Shown here piece by piece: positions 54,101-63,330 of a DNA stretch of 64,000 bases. The translations under genes were made by a program, and so were the position numbers. The DNA is from Paenibacillus sp. LHD-38 (lineage in GTDB: Bacteria; Bacillota; Bacilli; Paenibacillales; Paenibacillaceae): the NCBI RefSeq assembly GCF_031157315.1, contig NZ_JAVIFU010000002.1, positions 1-64,000 of the forward strand, read 5' to 3'. The stretch's first letter is position 1. Each line of letters begins with the position of its first letter. The notes beneath the pieces were generated by a model that was given only the letters and a program-made list of their open reading frames with translations, was not told where the DNA came from and made no database searches.

Positions 54101-55442
54101 GCATTTTAACGCCGGCAAGCTCAATGATTTTATTATTAATAACAGACAAACCGGTCGTCTCTATATCGAACACGATATAGGTTGCTGTTGCAAGAGGCTC
54201 CGGCCTGGATTCGAGTACCATTGGAACTGCGTCGTTAACTACATTTGCCTCAACGCCGAACAGCACTTTGATGCCATGCTTTTTGGCTGACTTATTCGCA
54301 TCCGGATAACATTGCACATTGCTGTGATCCGTTACGGCAATCGCCTTATGCCCCCATTTAGCTGCAGTCTTGATATAAACGTCAACAGGCGTAACCGCGT
54401 CCATCGCACTCATTGTCGTATGAAGATGAAATTCGACGCGCTTTTCTTCCGCTTTATCCATGCGGTCAGGAGGTGATTTGACCTCGTGCAAATCATTTGG
54501 CATCATCACGAGCTCCGGCTCCTGCATAAAGCGGTCATATTCGATTCTTCCGCGTGCTTTGATCCATTTTCCATTCGATAGCTGACTTAATATCTTCACA
54601 TCATCTTTCGTTTTAGCAAACATCTTCATTGCGATAGAATCGGAGAAGTCAGTCACATTGAACGTAAACAACGTACTGCCGTTACGGAGCTCTTTTACAT
54701 CTAAGCCAAATACAGCGCCCTGTACGGTAATTTTCTTTTCTTCTTCAATAATGTTCATCAAAGGAACAGGCTCTTCCCGAATATCGTAACCAACCGCAAG
54801 CTTAATCTCTGCGTCATCTACAAGGTCAGACTCTGATTGGGAACTCGCCATGAGCTCTTGAACATACTCACGTTCTTCCTGCACAATTTTAAGCGCGTAC
54901 TCATCCAAAATTTCTTGCCTGGACTCGCTGACAATCATTTTAACTTTGCAAGCGCGCTGAAAATAGTCATTATAAAATCGGATAATTTCATCATCAAGAC
55001 GTTTTTTCCGTGCAAGCTCCAAACCCGTATTATCGAGTAAGGACAAAGTTAATGTTTCGCCTTCTACCGCTATCGTTGCTTTCTGCAGCCATCCATTAAC
55101 CGAAGCGATCTCGCGCTGAGCCCACTCCATAAACAAGCCCCAATATTGCAACACGATAGACTCTGTCTCAACGACAGAATCATATATAAATAGAAACTTG
55201 ACAGCGGCAATATGCTCAAACTTTACTCGGGTTGCTTGACAAAGCCCGTTATAGGCCTGTAAAGGCACCATGGACGTTTTGCGGATGCAAAACGTCCATT
55301 CACGGTTACTGTTGCTTACTATAACTTGCTCAATATATCCATCTTGGAAATAAGATTGTATAAGTTCTTGCGGCAGCCCCGACTGCTGTAAAAGCATCTC
55401 GAAGCGCTGCCGATTATCCGCGGTTTGGCCCAAAAAAATCAA
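51126..55442 (-). CDS. polC: DNA polymerase III PolC (Gram-positive type)
   Basis: PolC is the leading replicative polymerase of low-GC Gram-positive bacteria. The 1438-residue product has an N-terminal domain and OB fold (about 1-330), a PHP domain split by the proofreading exonuclease (about 420-585, VFDIETTGLS near 423), a zinc-finger-like CKNSDCRHS...CPKCEK region (about 908-946), the palm with PDIDLNF (about 966-972), and a C-terminal clamp-binding motif ending QLSLF. The length is within one residue of B. subtilis. The start near 55442 lies 34 bases from proS. Confidence 0.98.
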   Translation of the reverse strand: MIFLGQTADNRQRFEMLLQQSGLPQELIQSYFQDGYIEQVIVSNSNREWTFCIRKTSMVPLQAYNGLCQATRVKFEHIAAVKFLFIYDSVVETESIVLQYWGLFMEWAQREIASVNGWLQKATIAVEGETLTLSLLDNTGLELARKKRLDDEIIRFYNDYFQRACKVKMIVSESRQEILDEYALKIVQEEREYVQELMASSQSESDLVDDAEIKLAVGYDIREEPVPLMNIIEEEKKITVQGAVFGLDVKELRNGSTLFTFNVTDFSDSIAMKMFAKTKDDVKILSQLSNGKWIKARGRIEYDRFMQEPELVMMPNDLHEVKSPPDRMDKAEEKRVEFHLHTTMSAMDAVTPVDVYIKTAAKWGHKAIAVTDHSNVQCYPDANKSAKKHGIKVLFGVEANVVNDAVPMVLESRPEPLATATYIVFDIETTGLSVINNKIIELAGVKMRDGKEIDRFSTLIDPHEKIPYHIQQLTNINDDMVKGQPEIEPKLREFIEFIGDDVLVAHNARFDIGFIQANCKAFGIPEVKNPVLDTLELARFIFPTLKNHRLNTLSDKYKISLENHHRAVDDSLALGGVLYGLIADAAERNITNLHQLNDYVGIDLSNSRPFHSNIYALNAVGKKNLFKLISLSHTEHFKRVATMPKTKLMAHREGLLVISGCEKGEFFETVLNKSYEEALEVARFYDVLEIQPIDFYMHLVEKGLVGSRAEIEQAHRRICQIGDELGKPVIATGNVHYLNPRDKMYRDITIHGITGFSPLKSIRKPDAHFRTTEEMLEEFAFLGEARAREVVITNTVELADRFEPYDMFPTGLFAPDIEGADEEIRNTCYDTAKSMYGEDLPQVVIDRLEKELIPIIKFKFSANYLISEKLVKKSNADGYLVGSRGSVGSSVVATFLGISEVNPLPAHYLCKNSDCRHSEWFLDGSIPSGFDLPDKLCPKCEKPMKGEGQDIPFETFLGFKGDKVPDIDLNFSGDYQPVAHNYTKVLFGEKAVFRAGTIGTVAEKTAYGFAKKYEEEHSKKWRGAELARLASGCTGVKRSTGQHPGGIVVVPDYIEVEDITPVQFPADDVNAEWKTTHFDYHAFDENLLKLDILGHDDPTMMRMLQDLTGVDPTAIPMNDPKVMSMFNSTNALNIPGEKIRSSVATYGVPEMGTKFVRQMLQETQPSSFADLLQISGLSHGTGVWLGNAQELIKNGTCNIKTVIGCRDDIMLFLIYKAGMDAGLAFKITESVRKGKGLTPEWIDEMKRCKVPQWYIDSCLRIEYMFPKAHAAAYVISAVRTAYFKLYYPIEYYATYFTVRADDFDLELLCQGYDAILRKLIEIEAKGFNALPKEKNMVSQLEMSLEMTARGFSFKPIDLYRSDATKFLVDGESLIPPFAAIAGIGDNAARNIAASRNDGEYLSIEDFQMKSKATKTIIEVLGNMGCFRGLPESNQLSLF

Positions 55443-55476
55443 CCCCTTAAGATCCGAACCGAACTAGCTTCAGTCC

Positions 55477-56925
55477 TTAATAAGCTCTTGCAAATACGAC
55501 GGTATGCTTAGCTGAATCTCCGCATACGAGACATGTTCCTTTTTGAACAGTCGGTTCAAACGGAATGTTGCGACTTGTTGCTCCTGTTTCTTCCTTTACC
55601 TGCTTCTCGCATGCGGCAGATCCGCACCAGCCTGCTTCTACGAAGCCGCGTTGCTCTTCCAAGAAGCTCTTCATTTCATCAAGCGTATCCACCGAACGTG
55701 AATTATCGATACGGAACTGCTTCGCTCGGTTAAACATTTCATGATGCGTTTCTTCCAGCATCGTTTCTACCTCAGCAATAAGGTTCGCTTGCTGCACAAC
55801 GCGTTTTTCACCCGTAATACGGGAAACGAGTACAACTTGTCCGTTTTCCATATCACGTGGTCCAAGCTCTAAACGAAGCGGAACGCCCCGCATTTCGTAT
55901 TCATTGAATTTCCAACCCGGGCTTACATCTGCACGGTCGTCTACGCGTACACGTACGCCGGCTTTTTTGAGCTCAGCATAAAGTTCATCCACGCGACCTA
56001 CAACCTGTTCGCGCATTTTAGCTGGACCGATCGGAATCATAATCACCTGAGTCGGAGCTACCTTTGGAGGCAGCGCAAGACCGCGGTCATCACCGTGAAC
56101 CATGATCAGAGCTCCGATTAATCTCGTGCTAACGCCCCAAGAAGTGGTGTGTGCAAACTGCAAAGTATTTTCGCGATCAAGAAATTTAATATCGAAAGCG
56201 ACTGCGAATTTAGTACCCAGGTAATGGGATGTTCCAGCTTGTACAGCCTTCCCGTCTTTCATCATCGCTTCGATCGAATACGTATCTACAGCGCCAGCGA
56301 AACGCTCGGAAGGTGTTTTCTCACCTTTGATCACGGGAATCGCTAGAAACTCCTCAACAAACTGTGTATAGACATCAAGCATCTGCATCGTTTCTTGACG
56401 TGCTTCTTCTTCATTTTCATGAGCCGTGTGGCCTTCCTGCCACAAAAACTCACTCGTACGAAGGAATGGCATCGTGCGCTTTTCCCAGCGGACAACGTTT
56501 GCCCATTGGTTAATTAGCAGCGGAAGATCACGATAGGATTGAATCCATTTCGAATACATATGGCCAAACATCGTTTCCGATGTCGGCCGTATCGCAAGAC
56601 GCTCTTCAAGCTTCTCGCCTGCTGCTTCAGTTACCCACGGCAGCTCAGGGTTAAAGCCTTCGACATGCTCTTTTTCCTTTTGAAAAAAGCTTTCTGGAAT
56701 AAACAACGGGAAATAAGCGTTGCGATGACCCGTTTCTTTGAAGCGGCGGTCAAGATCCCGTTGAATATTTTCCCAAAGCTCATAGCCCTCTGGGCGGAAA
56801 ATGATACAGCCTCTAACAGGCGAGTAATCCATAAGCTCAGCTTTTTTTATTACATCAAGATACCATCTAGAGAAATCTTCGCTTTGTGGCGTGATTTCGG
56901 TTACGAACTGTTTATCCTTCGACAT
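55477..56925 (-). CDS. proS: Prolyl-tRNA synthetase, archaeal/eukaryotic type
   Basis: ProS charges tRNA-Pro. The 482-residue product lacks the editing insertion of bacterial-type ProRS (about 565 residues), and shows the class II motifs (motif 2 near RWEKRTMPFLRTSEFLWQEGHT, in two parts, about 145-166; motif 3 near PLRLELGPRDME, about 352-363) plus a C-terminal zinc domain with WCGSAACEKQ and KGTCLVCG. This is the short type found in archaea, eukaryotes and some Firmicutes. It sits in the rseP-proS-polC slot where B. subtilis has the bacterial type. No T-box lies upstream: only about 10 bases separate it from rseP. Confidence 0.96.
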   Translation of the reverse strand: MSKDKQFVTEITPQSEDFSRWYLDVIKKAELMDYSPVRGCIIFRPEGYELWENIQRDLDRRFKETGHRNAYFPLFIPESFFQKEKEHVEGFNPELPWVTEAAGEKLEERLAIRPTSETMFGHMYSKWIQSYRDLPLLINQWANVVRWEKRTMPFLRTSEFLWQEGHTAHENEEEARQETMQMLDVYTQFVEEFLAIPVIKGEKTPSERFAGAVDTYSIEAMMKDGKAVQAGTSHYLGTKFAVAFDIKFLDRENTLQFAHTTSWGVSTRLIGALIMVHGDDRGLALPPKVAPTQVIMIPIGPAKMREQVVGRVDELYAELKKAGVRVRVDDRADVSPGWKFNEYEMRGVPLRLELGPRDMENGQVVLVSRITGEKRVVQQANLIAEVETMLEETHHEMFNRAKQFRIDNSRSVDTLDEMKSFLEEQRGFVEAGWCGSAACEKQVKEETGATSRNIPFEPTVQKGTCLVCGDSAKHTVVFARAY

Positions 56926-56935
56926 GAGCGACCAA

Positions 56936-58210
56936 TTACTCCCCTCTTACCAATCGTAAAATATCATTATAGGTTACTACGAGCATGAGCAGCATGAGCA
57001 GCGCAAAGCCAACAAAGTGCACCATGCTCTCGCGGTTTGGATCGATTGGACGGCGGCGAACCGCCTCGATTCCTAAGAATATCAAACGGCTGCCATCGAG
57101 CGCCGGTATCGGCAGCAAATTAAAGATACCTAAATACAAGCTGAGCAGCGCAGTCCATGATGTCAACTGCACGATGCCTTGTTGTGCAATTTGGCTTGTA
57201 TATTCCATCGTTCGTACAGGCCCGCCAAGATCATCAAGTTTGAACTCCCCGAAAATAATCTTTTTGAAGCCGTCAAAAATGCTAATCGTCATATTTTTCA
57301 TCAGCTTGCCCGCGCCAGAAAAGGTTTCTCCGAATGTTGCTGGGCGAGTAGGTATTGCCGCGCTGATGCCGACCTTGCCTACGCCCTCTTCATTCGGTAC
57401 AGGCGTAATAACGACCTGTTGGGTTTTGCCGTCACGAATAATATCCATACGGATGGGTACATTCGGAGATTTTCCGATAATATCAATCATTTTGTCAAAA
57501 TCGGCGCCGATTTTTTCTCCGTTAACGGCATCAATCACGTCGCCCTCTTTCAAGTCTACCTTAGCAGCAGGCATTCCCTCTGAAATCTGGCCTACGAGAA
57601 GCTTATCCGGTGACTCAACCGGAATACCGGCCATTTGGATATAGGCAGCAAATAATGCGAAAGCAAGCACGAAATTCATGAGCGGCCCGGCAAAAATCGC
57701 AAGTGCACGCTGCGAGACCGTTTTACTTCCGAATTGTCTGTCGATCGGAGCGATTTGGGTCTCTTTGCCTTTTGTTATCATTAAAGCAGTCGGGTGGACG
57801 GAGAACGTCTCACTCTCGCCTTCAACGTCTAATGTTACTGAAAGCTTACGCTCCAAATCAATGGTAACTATTTCACCGCGAATAACACCGCTCCGCTCAT
57901 CAAGGCGGTCCAAATAAAGCCGTGTTACTTTATTATCTTTCAGACGAACCGCAATGGTTTGTCCTGGCTGGACATCGACAATTTCCGGATCCTCTCCCGC
58001 CATGCGAACAAAACCACCGGCAGGTATTAATCTCAGCGTATATCTTGTCTCACCGCGTTTTACCGAGAAAAGCTTCGGTCCGAAGCCTATTGCAAATTCG
58101 CGAACCAAAATGCCCGCTCTTTTTGCGAAATAGTAATGACCCCATTCATGAATCGTCACAATCACGAAAAAGACGAGAATCGTCAAAAAGACAACCTGAA
58201 TCATGTGCAT
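56936..58210 (-). CDS. rseP: Site-2 membrane zinc protease RseP (RasP)
   Basis: RseP cleaves anti-sigma factors and leftover signal peptides inside the membrane. The 424-residue product has HEWGHYYFA (HExxH, about 22-30) in the first helix, a PDZ domain (about 200-290), and the C-terminal LLPIPALDGSRL motif (about 368-379) supplying the third zinc ligand. It starts at ATG 58210 (a Met also at codon 3), downstream of dxr and just before proS. Confidence 0.97.
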   Translation of the reverse strand: MHMIQVVFLTILVFFVIVTIHEWGHYYFAKRAGILVREFAIGFGPKLFSVKRGETRYTLRLIPAGGFVRMAGEDPEIVDVQPGQTIAVRLKDNKVTRLYLDRLDERSGVIRGEIVTIDLERKLSVTLDVEGESETFSVHPTALMITKGKETQIAPIDRQFGSKTVSQRALAIFAGPLMNFVLAFALFAAYIQMAGIPVESPDKLLVGQISEGMPAAKVDLKEGDVIDAVNGEKIGADFDKMIDIIGKSPNVPIRMDIIRDGKTQQVVITPVPNEEGVGKVGISAAIPTRPATFGETFSGAGKLMKNMTISIFDGFKKIIFGEFKLDDLGGPVRTMEYTSQIAQQGIVQLTSWTALLSLYLGIFNLLPIPALDGSRLIFLGIEAVRRRPIDPNRESMVHFVGFALLMLLMLVVTYNDILRLVRGE

Positions 58211-58298
58211 TAAGCTAAAGCCTCCTGTTCGTTACGGCCTGTACATAGATTATCATTATTCTCCCGTCCGATACAAGAGAACCGGTTTTTAACCGATT

Positions 58299-59438
58299 TT
58301 ATGCGGATTCAGCGATACGGCGCGCCCATGCATCCACTTCTGCAATCATCTGCAAATCGTTTATATCAGATGCTTCATGTTGACCGACTACCTTTTCCAA
58401 AATCCGTTCAATGTCAAGAAACGTAATTTCTCCTTTTAAAAAGCGCGCGACAGCAACCTCGTTTGCAGCATTGAACACAGCTGGCGCCGATTGTCCAAGT
58501 CTACCGCACTCAAAAGCTAAACGCAGGCATGGATATCTTTCAAAATCCATCTCTCGGAAATGAAGCTTGCCGATTTGCGCAAGGTTAAGCCTCTCAGTAG
58601 GCGTTGCATTTCGCTGAGGATAGGATAAAGCATATTGAATCGGTACACGCATATCAGGCAGTCCAAGCTGCGCGATAACGCTATTATCGGAAAACTCCAC
58701 ATAAGAGTGAATGATGCTCTCCGGATGAATAATGACATCTATTTGATCGTATGTAACATCGAACAGCCATTTCGCTTCGATGACCTCAAGCCCTTTATTG
58801 ACCATAGTCGCAGAATCAATCGTGATTTTCGCGCCCATTGACCAGTTCGGGTGATTAAGAGCCTCAGCCACAGTCACGCCTTCGAGCTGCGCTCTCGTGC
58901 GGTCACGGAAGGACCCGCCAGATGCCGTTAATGTAATTTGATTGATAGACTTGCGATCTTCGCCATTCAAACATTGGAAAATCGCAGAATGCTCGCTGTC
59001 GATAGGCAATATCGATACGCCTCGCTCCTTAGCACGTTCCATCACGATGTGGCCCGCTGTAACCAATGTCTCTTTATTGGCTAGACCAATCGTTTTACCC
59101 GCATCAATTGCCGCTATCGTAGCTGGCAAGCCTCTGCTTCCCATGATTGCCGTAACTACAATGTCAGCATCTGTGCCCGCTGCCACCTCAATGAGTCCTT
59201 CTTCCCCATAAACAATCCGCGTACCCGCAGGAATCTGCGAACGAACGGTATCAGCGTCTGCTTTAGATGCCAGACTGACGATTGCAGGTTTGAATTGGTT
59301 GGCTTGTTTAATAATTAGATCAACATTCGCACCTGCAGATAATCCCACAACCTTATAACGTTCTGGATCATGAGCAATGATGTCCAACGTCTGTGTTCCG
59401 ATCGAACCTGTCGAACCTAAAATGCTTATTTTTTTCAT
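58299..59438 (-). CDS. dxr: 1-deoxy-D-xylulose 5-phosphate reductoisomerase
   Basis: Dxr makes methylerythritol phosphate, the committed step of the non-mevalonate isoprenoid pathway. The 379-residue product has the NADPH motif GSTGSIGTQ (about 7-15), the active-site region with NKETLVTAG (about 122-130), PIDSEHSAIFQ (about 147-157) and ASGGSF (about 173-178). I chose ATG 59438, 6 bases from AGGAGG; a first ATG two codons earlier abuts that site. It feeds uppS upstream in the same operon. Confidence 0.97.
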   Translation of the reverse strand: MKKISILGSTGSIGTQTLDIIAHDPERYKVVGLSAGANVDLIIKQANQFKPAIVSLASKADADTVRSQIPAGTRIVYGEEGLIEVAAGTDADIVVTAIMGSRGLPATIAAIDAGKTIGLANKETLVTAGHIVMERAKERGVSILPIDSEHSAIFQCLNGEDRKSINQITLTASGGSFRDRTRAQLEGVTVAEALNHPNWSMGAKITIDSATMVNKGLEVIEAKWLFDVTYDQIDVIIHPESIIHSYVEFSDNSVIAQLGLPDMRVPIQYALSYPQRNATPTERLNLAQIGKLHFREMDFERYPCLRLAFECGRLGQSAPAVFNAANEVAVARFLKGEITFLDIERILEKVVGQHEASDINDLQMIAEVDAWARRIAESA

Positions 59439-59453
59439 GCACATCCTCCTGAC

Positions 59454-60248
59454 TTATACGGGCAGCAGCTCTGTAAGCACTAACAGCGGAAATACGATAA
59501 GCCAGCTGTCGCATCGGTCAAGCACACCGCCATGTCCCGGTAACAACGTACCTGTATCCTTAATATCTCTGACCCGCTTATACGCGGATTGTATTAAATC
59601 ACCAAATTGGCCAGCTACAGCAGCAATTAATCCGATTAGCAATGCTTTCGGCAATGTAACAAAATCAGGTGAAATCACTGCAAATGCAGCGGATACAATT
59701 AAGGAAAGCAATACGCCGCCCAAAGCGCCTTCAATCGTTTTGTTCGGGCTGATCGAAGGCCATAGTTTTGTTTTTCCAATAGCTCGTCCCGTAAAATAAG
59801 CACCGATATCCGATGCCCAAATACATCCAAAGGACAAAAACGTCCATAACAAACCATGAGGATCAATTTGGCGAACCTCGCCCATTGCCGCAAAGCCATA
59901 ACCTACATATAAAGCGCCTAGCAACATAAGTGCGGCGCCATCAATTGTTGTTCTATTTTTGGTAATCACGGTGATTGCAAGCAGTAAGAAAGCAAGTATC
60001 CAAAGAATTGTCAGAGGTGAAGGTATGCTAATTCCCCACTCTGACCATGGAAGCACAAACAGTAGCACGCCCGCATATCCGAGCATTGAAGACGGATGCG
60101 ACCATGCTACACCATTCATGCGCGCATATTCAGTAAAGCCGATAATTGCAAGTAACACAAGAAGACTGCTGTATAACCATCCGCCGACTACGGTTAAGCC
60201 AATGAAGCCTACGCCTGCCACTACGCCCGTAATAATTCGTTGTCTCAA
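59454..60248 (-). CDS. cdsA: Phosphatidate cytidylyltransferase
   Basis: CdsA makes CDP-diacylglycerol, the substrate for PgsA (encoded near 18500). The 264-residue product has about eight membrane helices and the C-terminal family signature around KDTGTLLPGHGGVLDRCDS (about 227-245). It lies 27 bases after uppS. Confidence 0.96.
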   Translation of the reverse strand: MRQRIITGVVAGVGFIGLTVVGGWLYSSLLVLLAIIGFTEYARMNGVAWSHPSSMLGYAGVLLFVLPWSEWGISIPSPLTILWILAFLLLAITVITKNRTTIDGAALMLLGALYVGYGFAAMGEVRQIDPHGLLWTFLSFGCIWASDIGAYFTGRAIGKTKLWPSISPNKTIEGALGGVLLSLIVSAAFAVISPDFVTLPKALLIGLIAAVAGQFGDLIQSAYKRVRDIKDTGTLLPGHGGVLDRCDSWLIVFPLLVLTELLPV

Positions 60249-60275
60249 TGAAAAGTCACACTCCGTTGCTTGAAG

Positions 60276-61040
60276 CTACAATCCACCATATCTACGCGCA
60301 CGGCGTTGATACTCCAAAATCGCTTCTTGAAAATGTGCTTCCGTAAATTCCGGCCAATACACATCCGTAAACCATAATTCACTGTAAGCAAGCTGCCACA
60401 TCATAAAATTACTTAAACGTAATTCCCCGCTCGTTCGAATAAGCAAATCCGGGTCCGGCAGTCCACTCGTAAGCAAGCGGTCAGACATGACTTTATCATC
60501 AATATCATCGATTATTAAATGTCCTTGCTGTACTTCTTCGGCGATGCTTTTTACTGCTTCAAGCATTTCCTTACGGCTTCCGTAATTTAATGCGAAATTG
60601 AGAACAAGCCCGGTATTATTAGCAGTCTTAACGATTGCTTCTTCAACTGCACTTATCGTAAATGACGGTAGATCCTCTTTGTGTCCCATCATCCGAACCT
60701 GCACGTTGTTTGCAATCAGTTCTTCTAATTCAATCTCAAGAAATTGCTGGGGAAGTTTCATGAGAAAATCCACTTCAGCCTTAGGTCTCTTCCAGTTCTC
60801 CGTAGAAAATGCATATAGCGTCAAATATTTGACGCCAAGCCGATCTGCTGCAATGGTAATACGTTTGACCGCTTTCATCCCAGAATGATGACCTGCCATT
60901 CGTGGCAATCCACGATCTTTAGCCCAGCGACCGTTTCCATCCATAATAATCGCAACATGCTCAGGCACGTTTTCTGTGGCCACAGAATCAGTCGGCTGTA
61001 AGGACGATTTGCCTAATTTGGCCCAAAGTCGCTCGATCAT
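60276..61040 (-). CDS. uppS: Undecaprenyl pyrophosphate synthase
   Basis: UppS builds the C55 lipid carrier for peptidoglycan. The 254-residue product has the substrate motif HVAIIMDGNGRWAKDRGLPR (about 28-47), the LTLYAFSTENWKRP block (about 76-89), and the C-terminal DLLIRTSGELRLSNF (about 195-209). I chose ATG 61040, 7 bases from GGGAGG. Confidence 0.97.
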   Translation of the reverse strand: MIERLWAKLGKSSLQPTDSVATENVPEHVAIIMDGNGRWAKDRGLPRMAGHHSGMKAVKRITIAADRLGVKYLTLYAFSTENWKRPKAEVDFLMKLPQQFLEIELEELIANNVQVRMMGHKEDLPSFTISAVEEAIVKTANNTGLVLNFALNYGSRKEMLEAVKSIAEEVQQGHLIIDDIDDKVMSDRLLTSGLPDPDLLIRTSGELRLSNFMMWQLAYSELWFTDVYWPEFTEAHFQEAILEYQRRARRYGGL

Positions 61041-61061
61041 CTTACTTCCTCCCAACTGAAA

Positions 61062-61091
61062 TCAAAACCAAACCCCGCCTGTCGGAGGGGC
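61062..61091 (-). terminator. Terminator-like hairpin after frr
   Basis: On the minus strand CCCCTCCGACAGGCGGGG forms a stem with one mismatch, followed by TTTGGTTTTGATTT. It may attenuate transcription into uppS. Confidence 0.7.
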
Positions 61092-61101
61092 CCAGAGATC
61101 A

Positions 61102-61655
61102 TTATACTTCCATAATTTCTTTTTCTTTAGCAACTAGCACTTTATCTACTTCAGCAATAAATTTATCGGTTGCTTTTTGAATATCCTCTTGGTGACCACG
61201 TGACTCGTCTTCAGAAATGGTTGTTTTCTCAAGCTTTTTCACGCCGTCATTCGCATCGCGGCGAATATTGCGGATGGCTACCTTAGCCTCTTCACCAAGC
61301 TTTTTCGATGTTTTCACAAGCTCAGCACGACGCTCTTCCGTAAGCGGAGGGATAGAAAGACGAATCGAAGTGCCATCGTTAGAAGGCGTAAGGCCAAGAT
61401 CCGATTTCATAATCGCTTTCTCGATCGCCGACATTGACGATTTGTCCCATGGTTGAATGAATAATGTACGGGAATCAGGTGTACTGATGTTAGCAAGTTG
61501 ATTGACAGGCGTCATTGACCCGTAATATTCCACTTGAATACGATCAAGCAAAGCTGAACTTGCTTTACCCGCGCGCAAAGAAGACAAATCACGTTTGAGC
61601 GCCGAAATTGCTTTATCCATACGTTCTTCTGCGTTTTTTTTCAGCTCTTGTGGCA

Positions 61656-61656
<1 letters not shown>
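61102..61656 (-). CDS. frr: Ribosome recycling factor
   Basis: Frr splits post-termination ribosomes with EF-G. The 184-residue product has [19 protein letters not shown] (about 25-43), [18 protein letters not shown] (about 114-131) and [13 protein letters not shown] (about 132-144). It starts one base after the pyrH stop, so translation is probably coupled. Confidence 0.98.
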
Positions 61657-62435
<779 letters not shown>

Positions 62436-62448
62436 CTATTCATACAAG

Positions 62449-62477
62449 CAGGCGGGGCGGACGCCCCGCCCCGCCTG
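62449..62477. terminator. GC-only hairpin between tsf and pyrH
   Basis: A 12-bp perfect stem CAGGCGGGGCGG/CCGCCCCGCCTG has a 5-base loop and no T-run. On the minus strand three successive G-tracts also appear. It lies just after the tsf stop and may attenuate transcription or protect the upstream mRNA. Confidence 0.7.
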
Positions 62478-62487
62478 TGCGTTCGGA

Positions 62488-63138
62488 TTAATGTTTAACT
62501 TGAGCCATAACTTCTTCTACGAAGTTGTCTACTTTTTTCTCTAGACCTTCACCAAGCTCATAACGAACGAAGCGACGGATGGAAATGTTTTCGCCAATTT
62601 TGTTGATTTTTTCATTAAGCAAAGTCGCGATTGTTTTGTCTGGGTCTTTAATGAACGATTGCTCAAGCAGACAGAACTCTTCGTAGTATTTCGAAATACG
62701 GCCTTCGACCATTTTTTCAACGATTTTTTCCGGTTTGCCTTCGTTAAGTGCTTGAGCTTTTAGGATCTCGCGTTCTTTTTCAAGCTCTTCCGAAGAAACT
62801 TCCTCGCGACGCACAAATTTAGGGTTAGCTGCTGCAATTTGCATAGCTACATCTCTAGCGAACTCACGGAATTGATCTGTTTTAGCAACAAAATCCGTTT
62901 CGCAGTTAACTTCAACGATAACGCCGATACGGCCGCCAGCGTGGATATACGATTCAACTACGCCCTCAGTTGCGATACGGCCAGCTTTGTTCGCTGCAGC
63001 CGCCAAACCTTTTTCACGTAGGAAAGCAATTGCTTTCTCGATATCGTTGTTTGTTTCGTCAAGAGCTTTCTTGCAATCGAGCATCCCTGCTCCAGTTCTT
63101 TCCCGTAGTTCTTTTACCGCGCTAGCACTAACTGCCAT
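62488..63138 (-). CDS. tsf: Elongation factor Ts, short form
   Basis: EF-Ts exchanges nucleotide on EF-Tu. The 216-residue product has the N-terminal UBA-like domain with [12 protein letters not shown] (about 16-27), the signature VNCETDFVA (about 77-85), and a C-terminal segment [16 protein letters not shown] (about 188-203). It is about 75 residues shorter than B. subtilis EF-Ts, reflecting a core with one subdomain, as in Paenibacillus and Thermus. It follows rpsB across an attenuator. Confidence 0.97.
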   Translation of the reverse strand: MAVSASAVKELRERTGAGMLDCKKALDETNNDIEKAIAFLREKGLAAAANKAGRIATEGVVESYIHAGGRIGVIVEVNCETDFVAKTDQFREFARDVAMQIAAANPKFVRREEVSSEELEKEREILKAQALNEGKPEKIVEKMVEGRISKYYEEFCLLEQSFIKDPDKTIATLLNEKINKIGENISIRRFVRYELGEGLEKKVDNFVEEVMAQVKH

Positions 63139-63264
63139 TGTAAGCCCTCCTATGAGTTTTATGAAGCCTTTATTAACTTCATAATAATTTGGTTAGTTTG
63201 AACCTAATCAAGCCGCTATACAGATAAACTATACAAGCTGCTTAGTTTTAGTGATTTACATTCG

Positions 63265-63308
63265 AAAAAAGGGCAGTGAGAGGTTTATCACCATCTGACC
63301 ACCCTTTG
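63265..63308 (-). terminator. Terminator/attenuator between rpsB and tsf
   Basis: On the minus strand AAAGGG pairs with CCCTTT, with inner CAG/CTG and TCAC/GTGA pairing, followed by TTTTTTCG. It lies within the 190-base rpsB-tsf gap. Confidence 0.78.
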
Positions 63309-63330
63309 TTGACTATCTAAAGTCTTTAAA

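Noticed and set aside
56926-56935. T-box or other riboswitch ahead of proS
   Set aside because: Only about 10 bases separate proS from rseP, leaving no room for a T-box.
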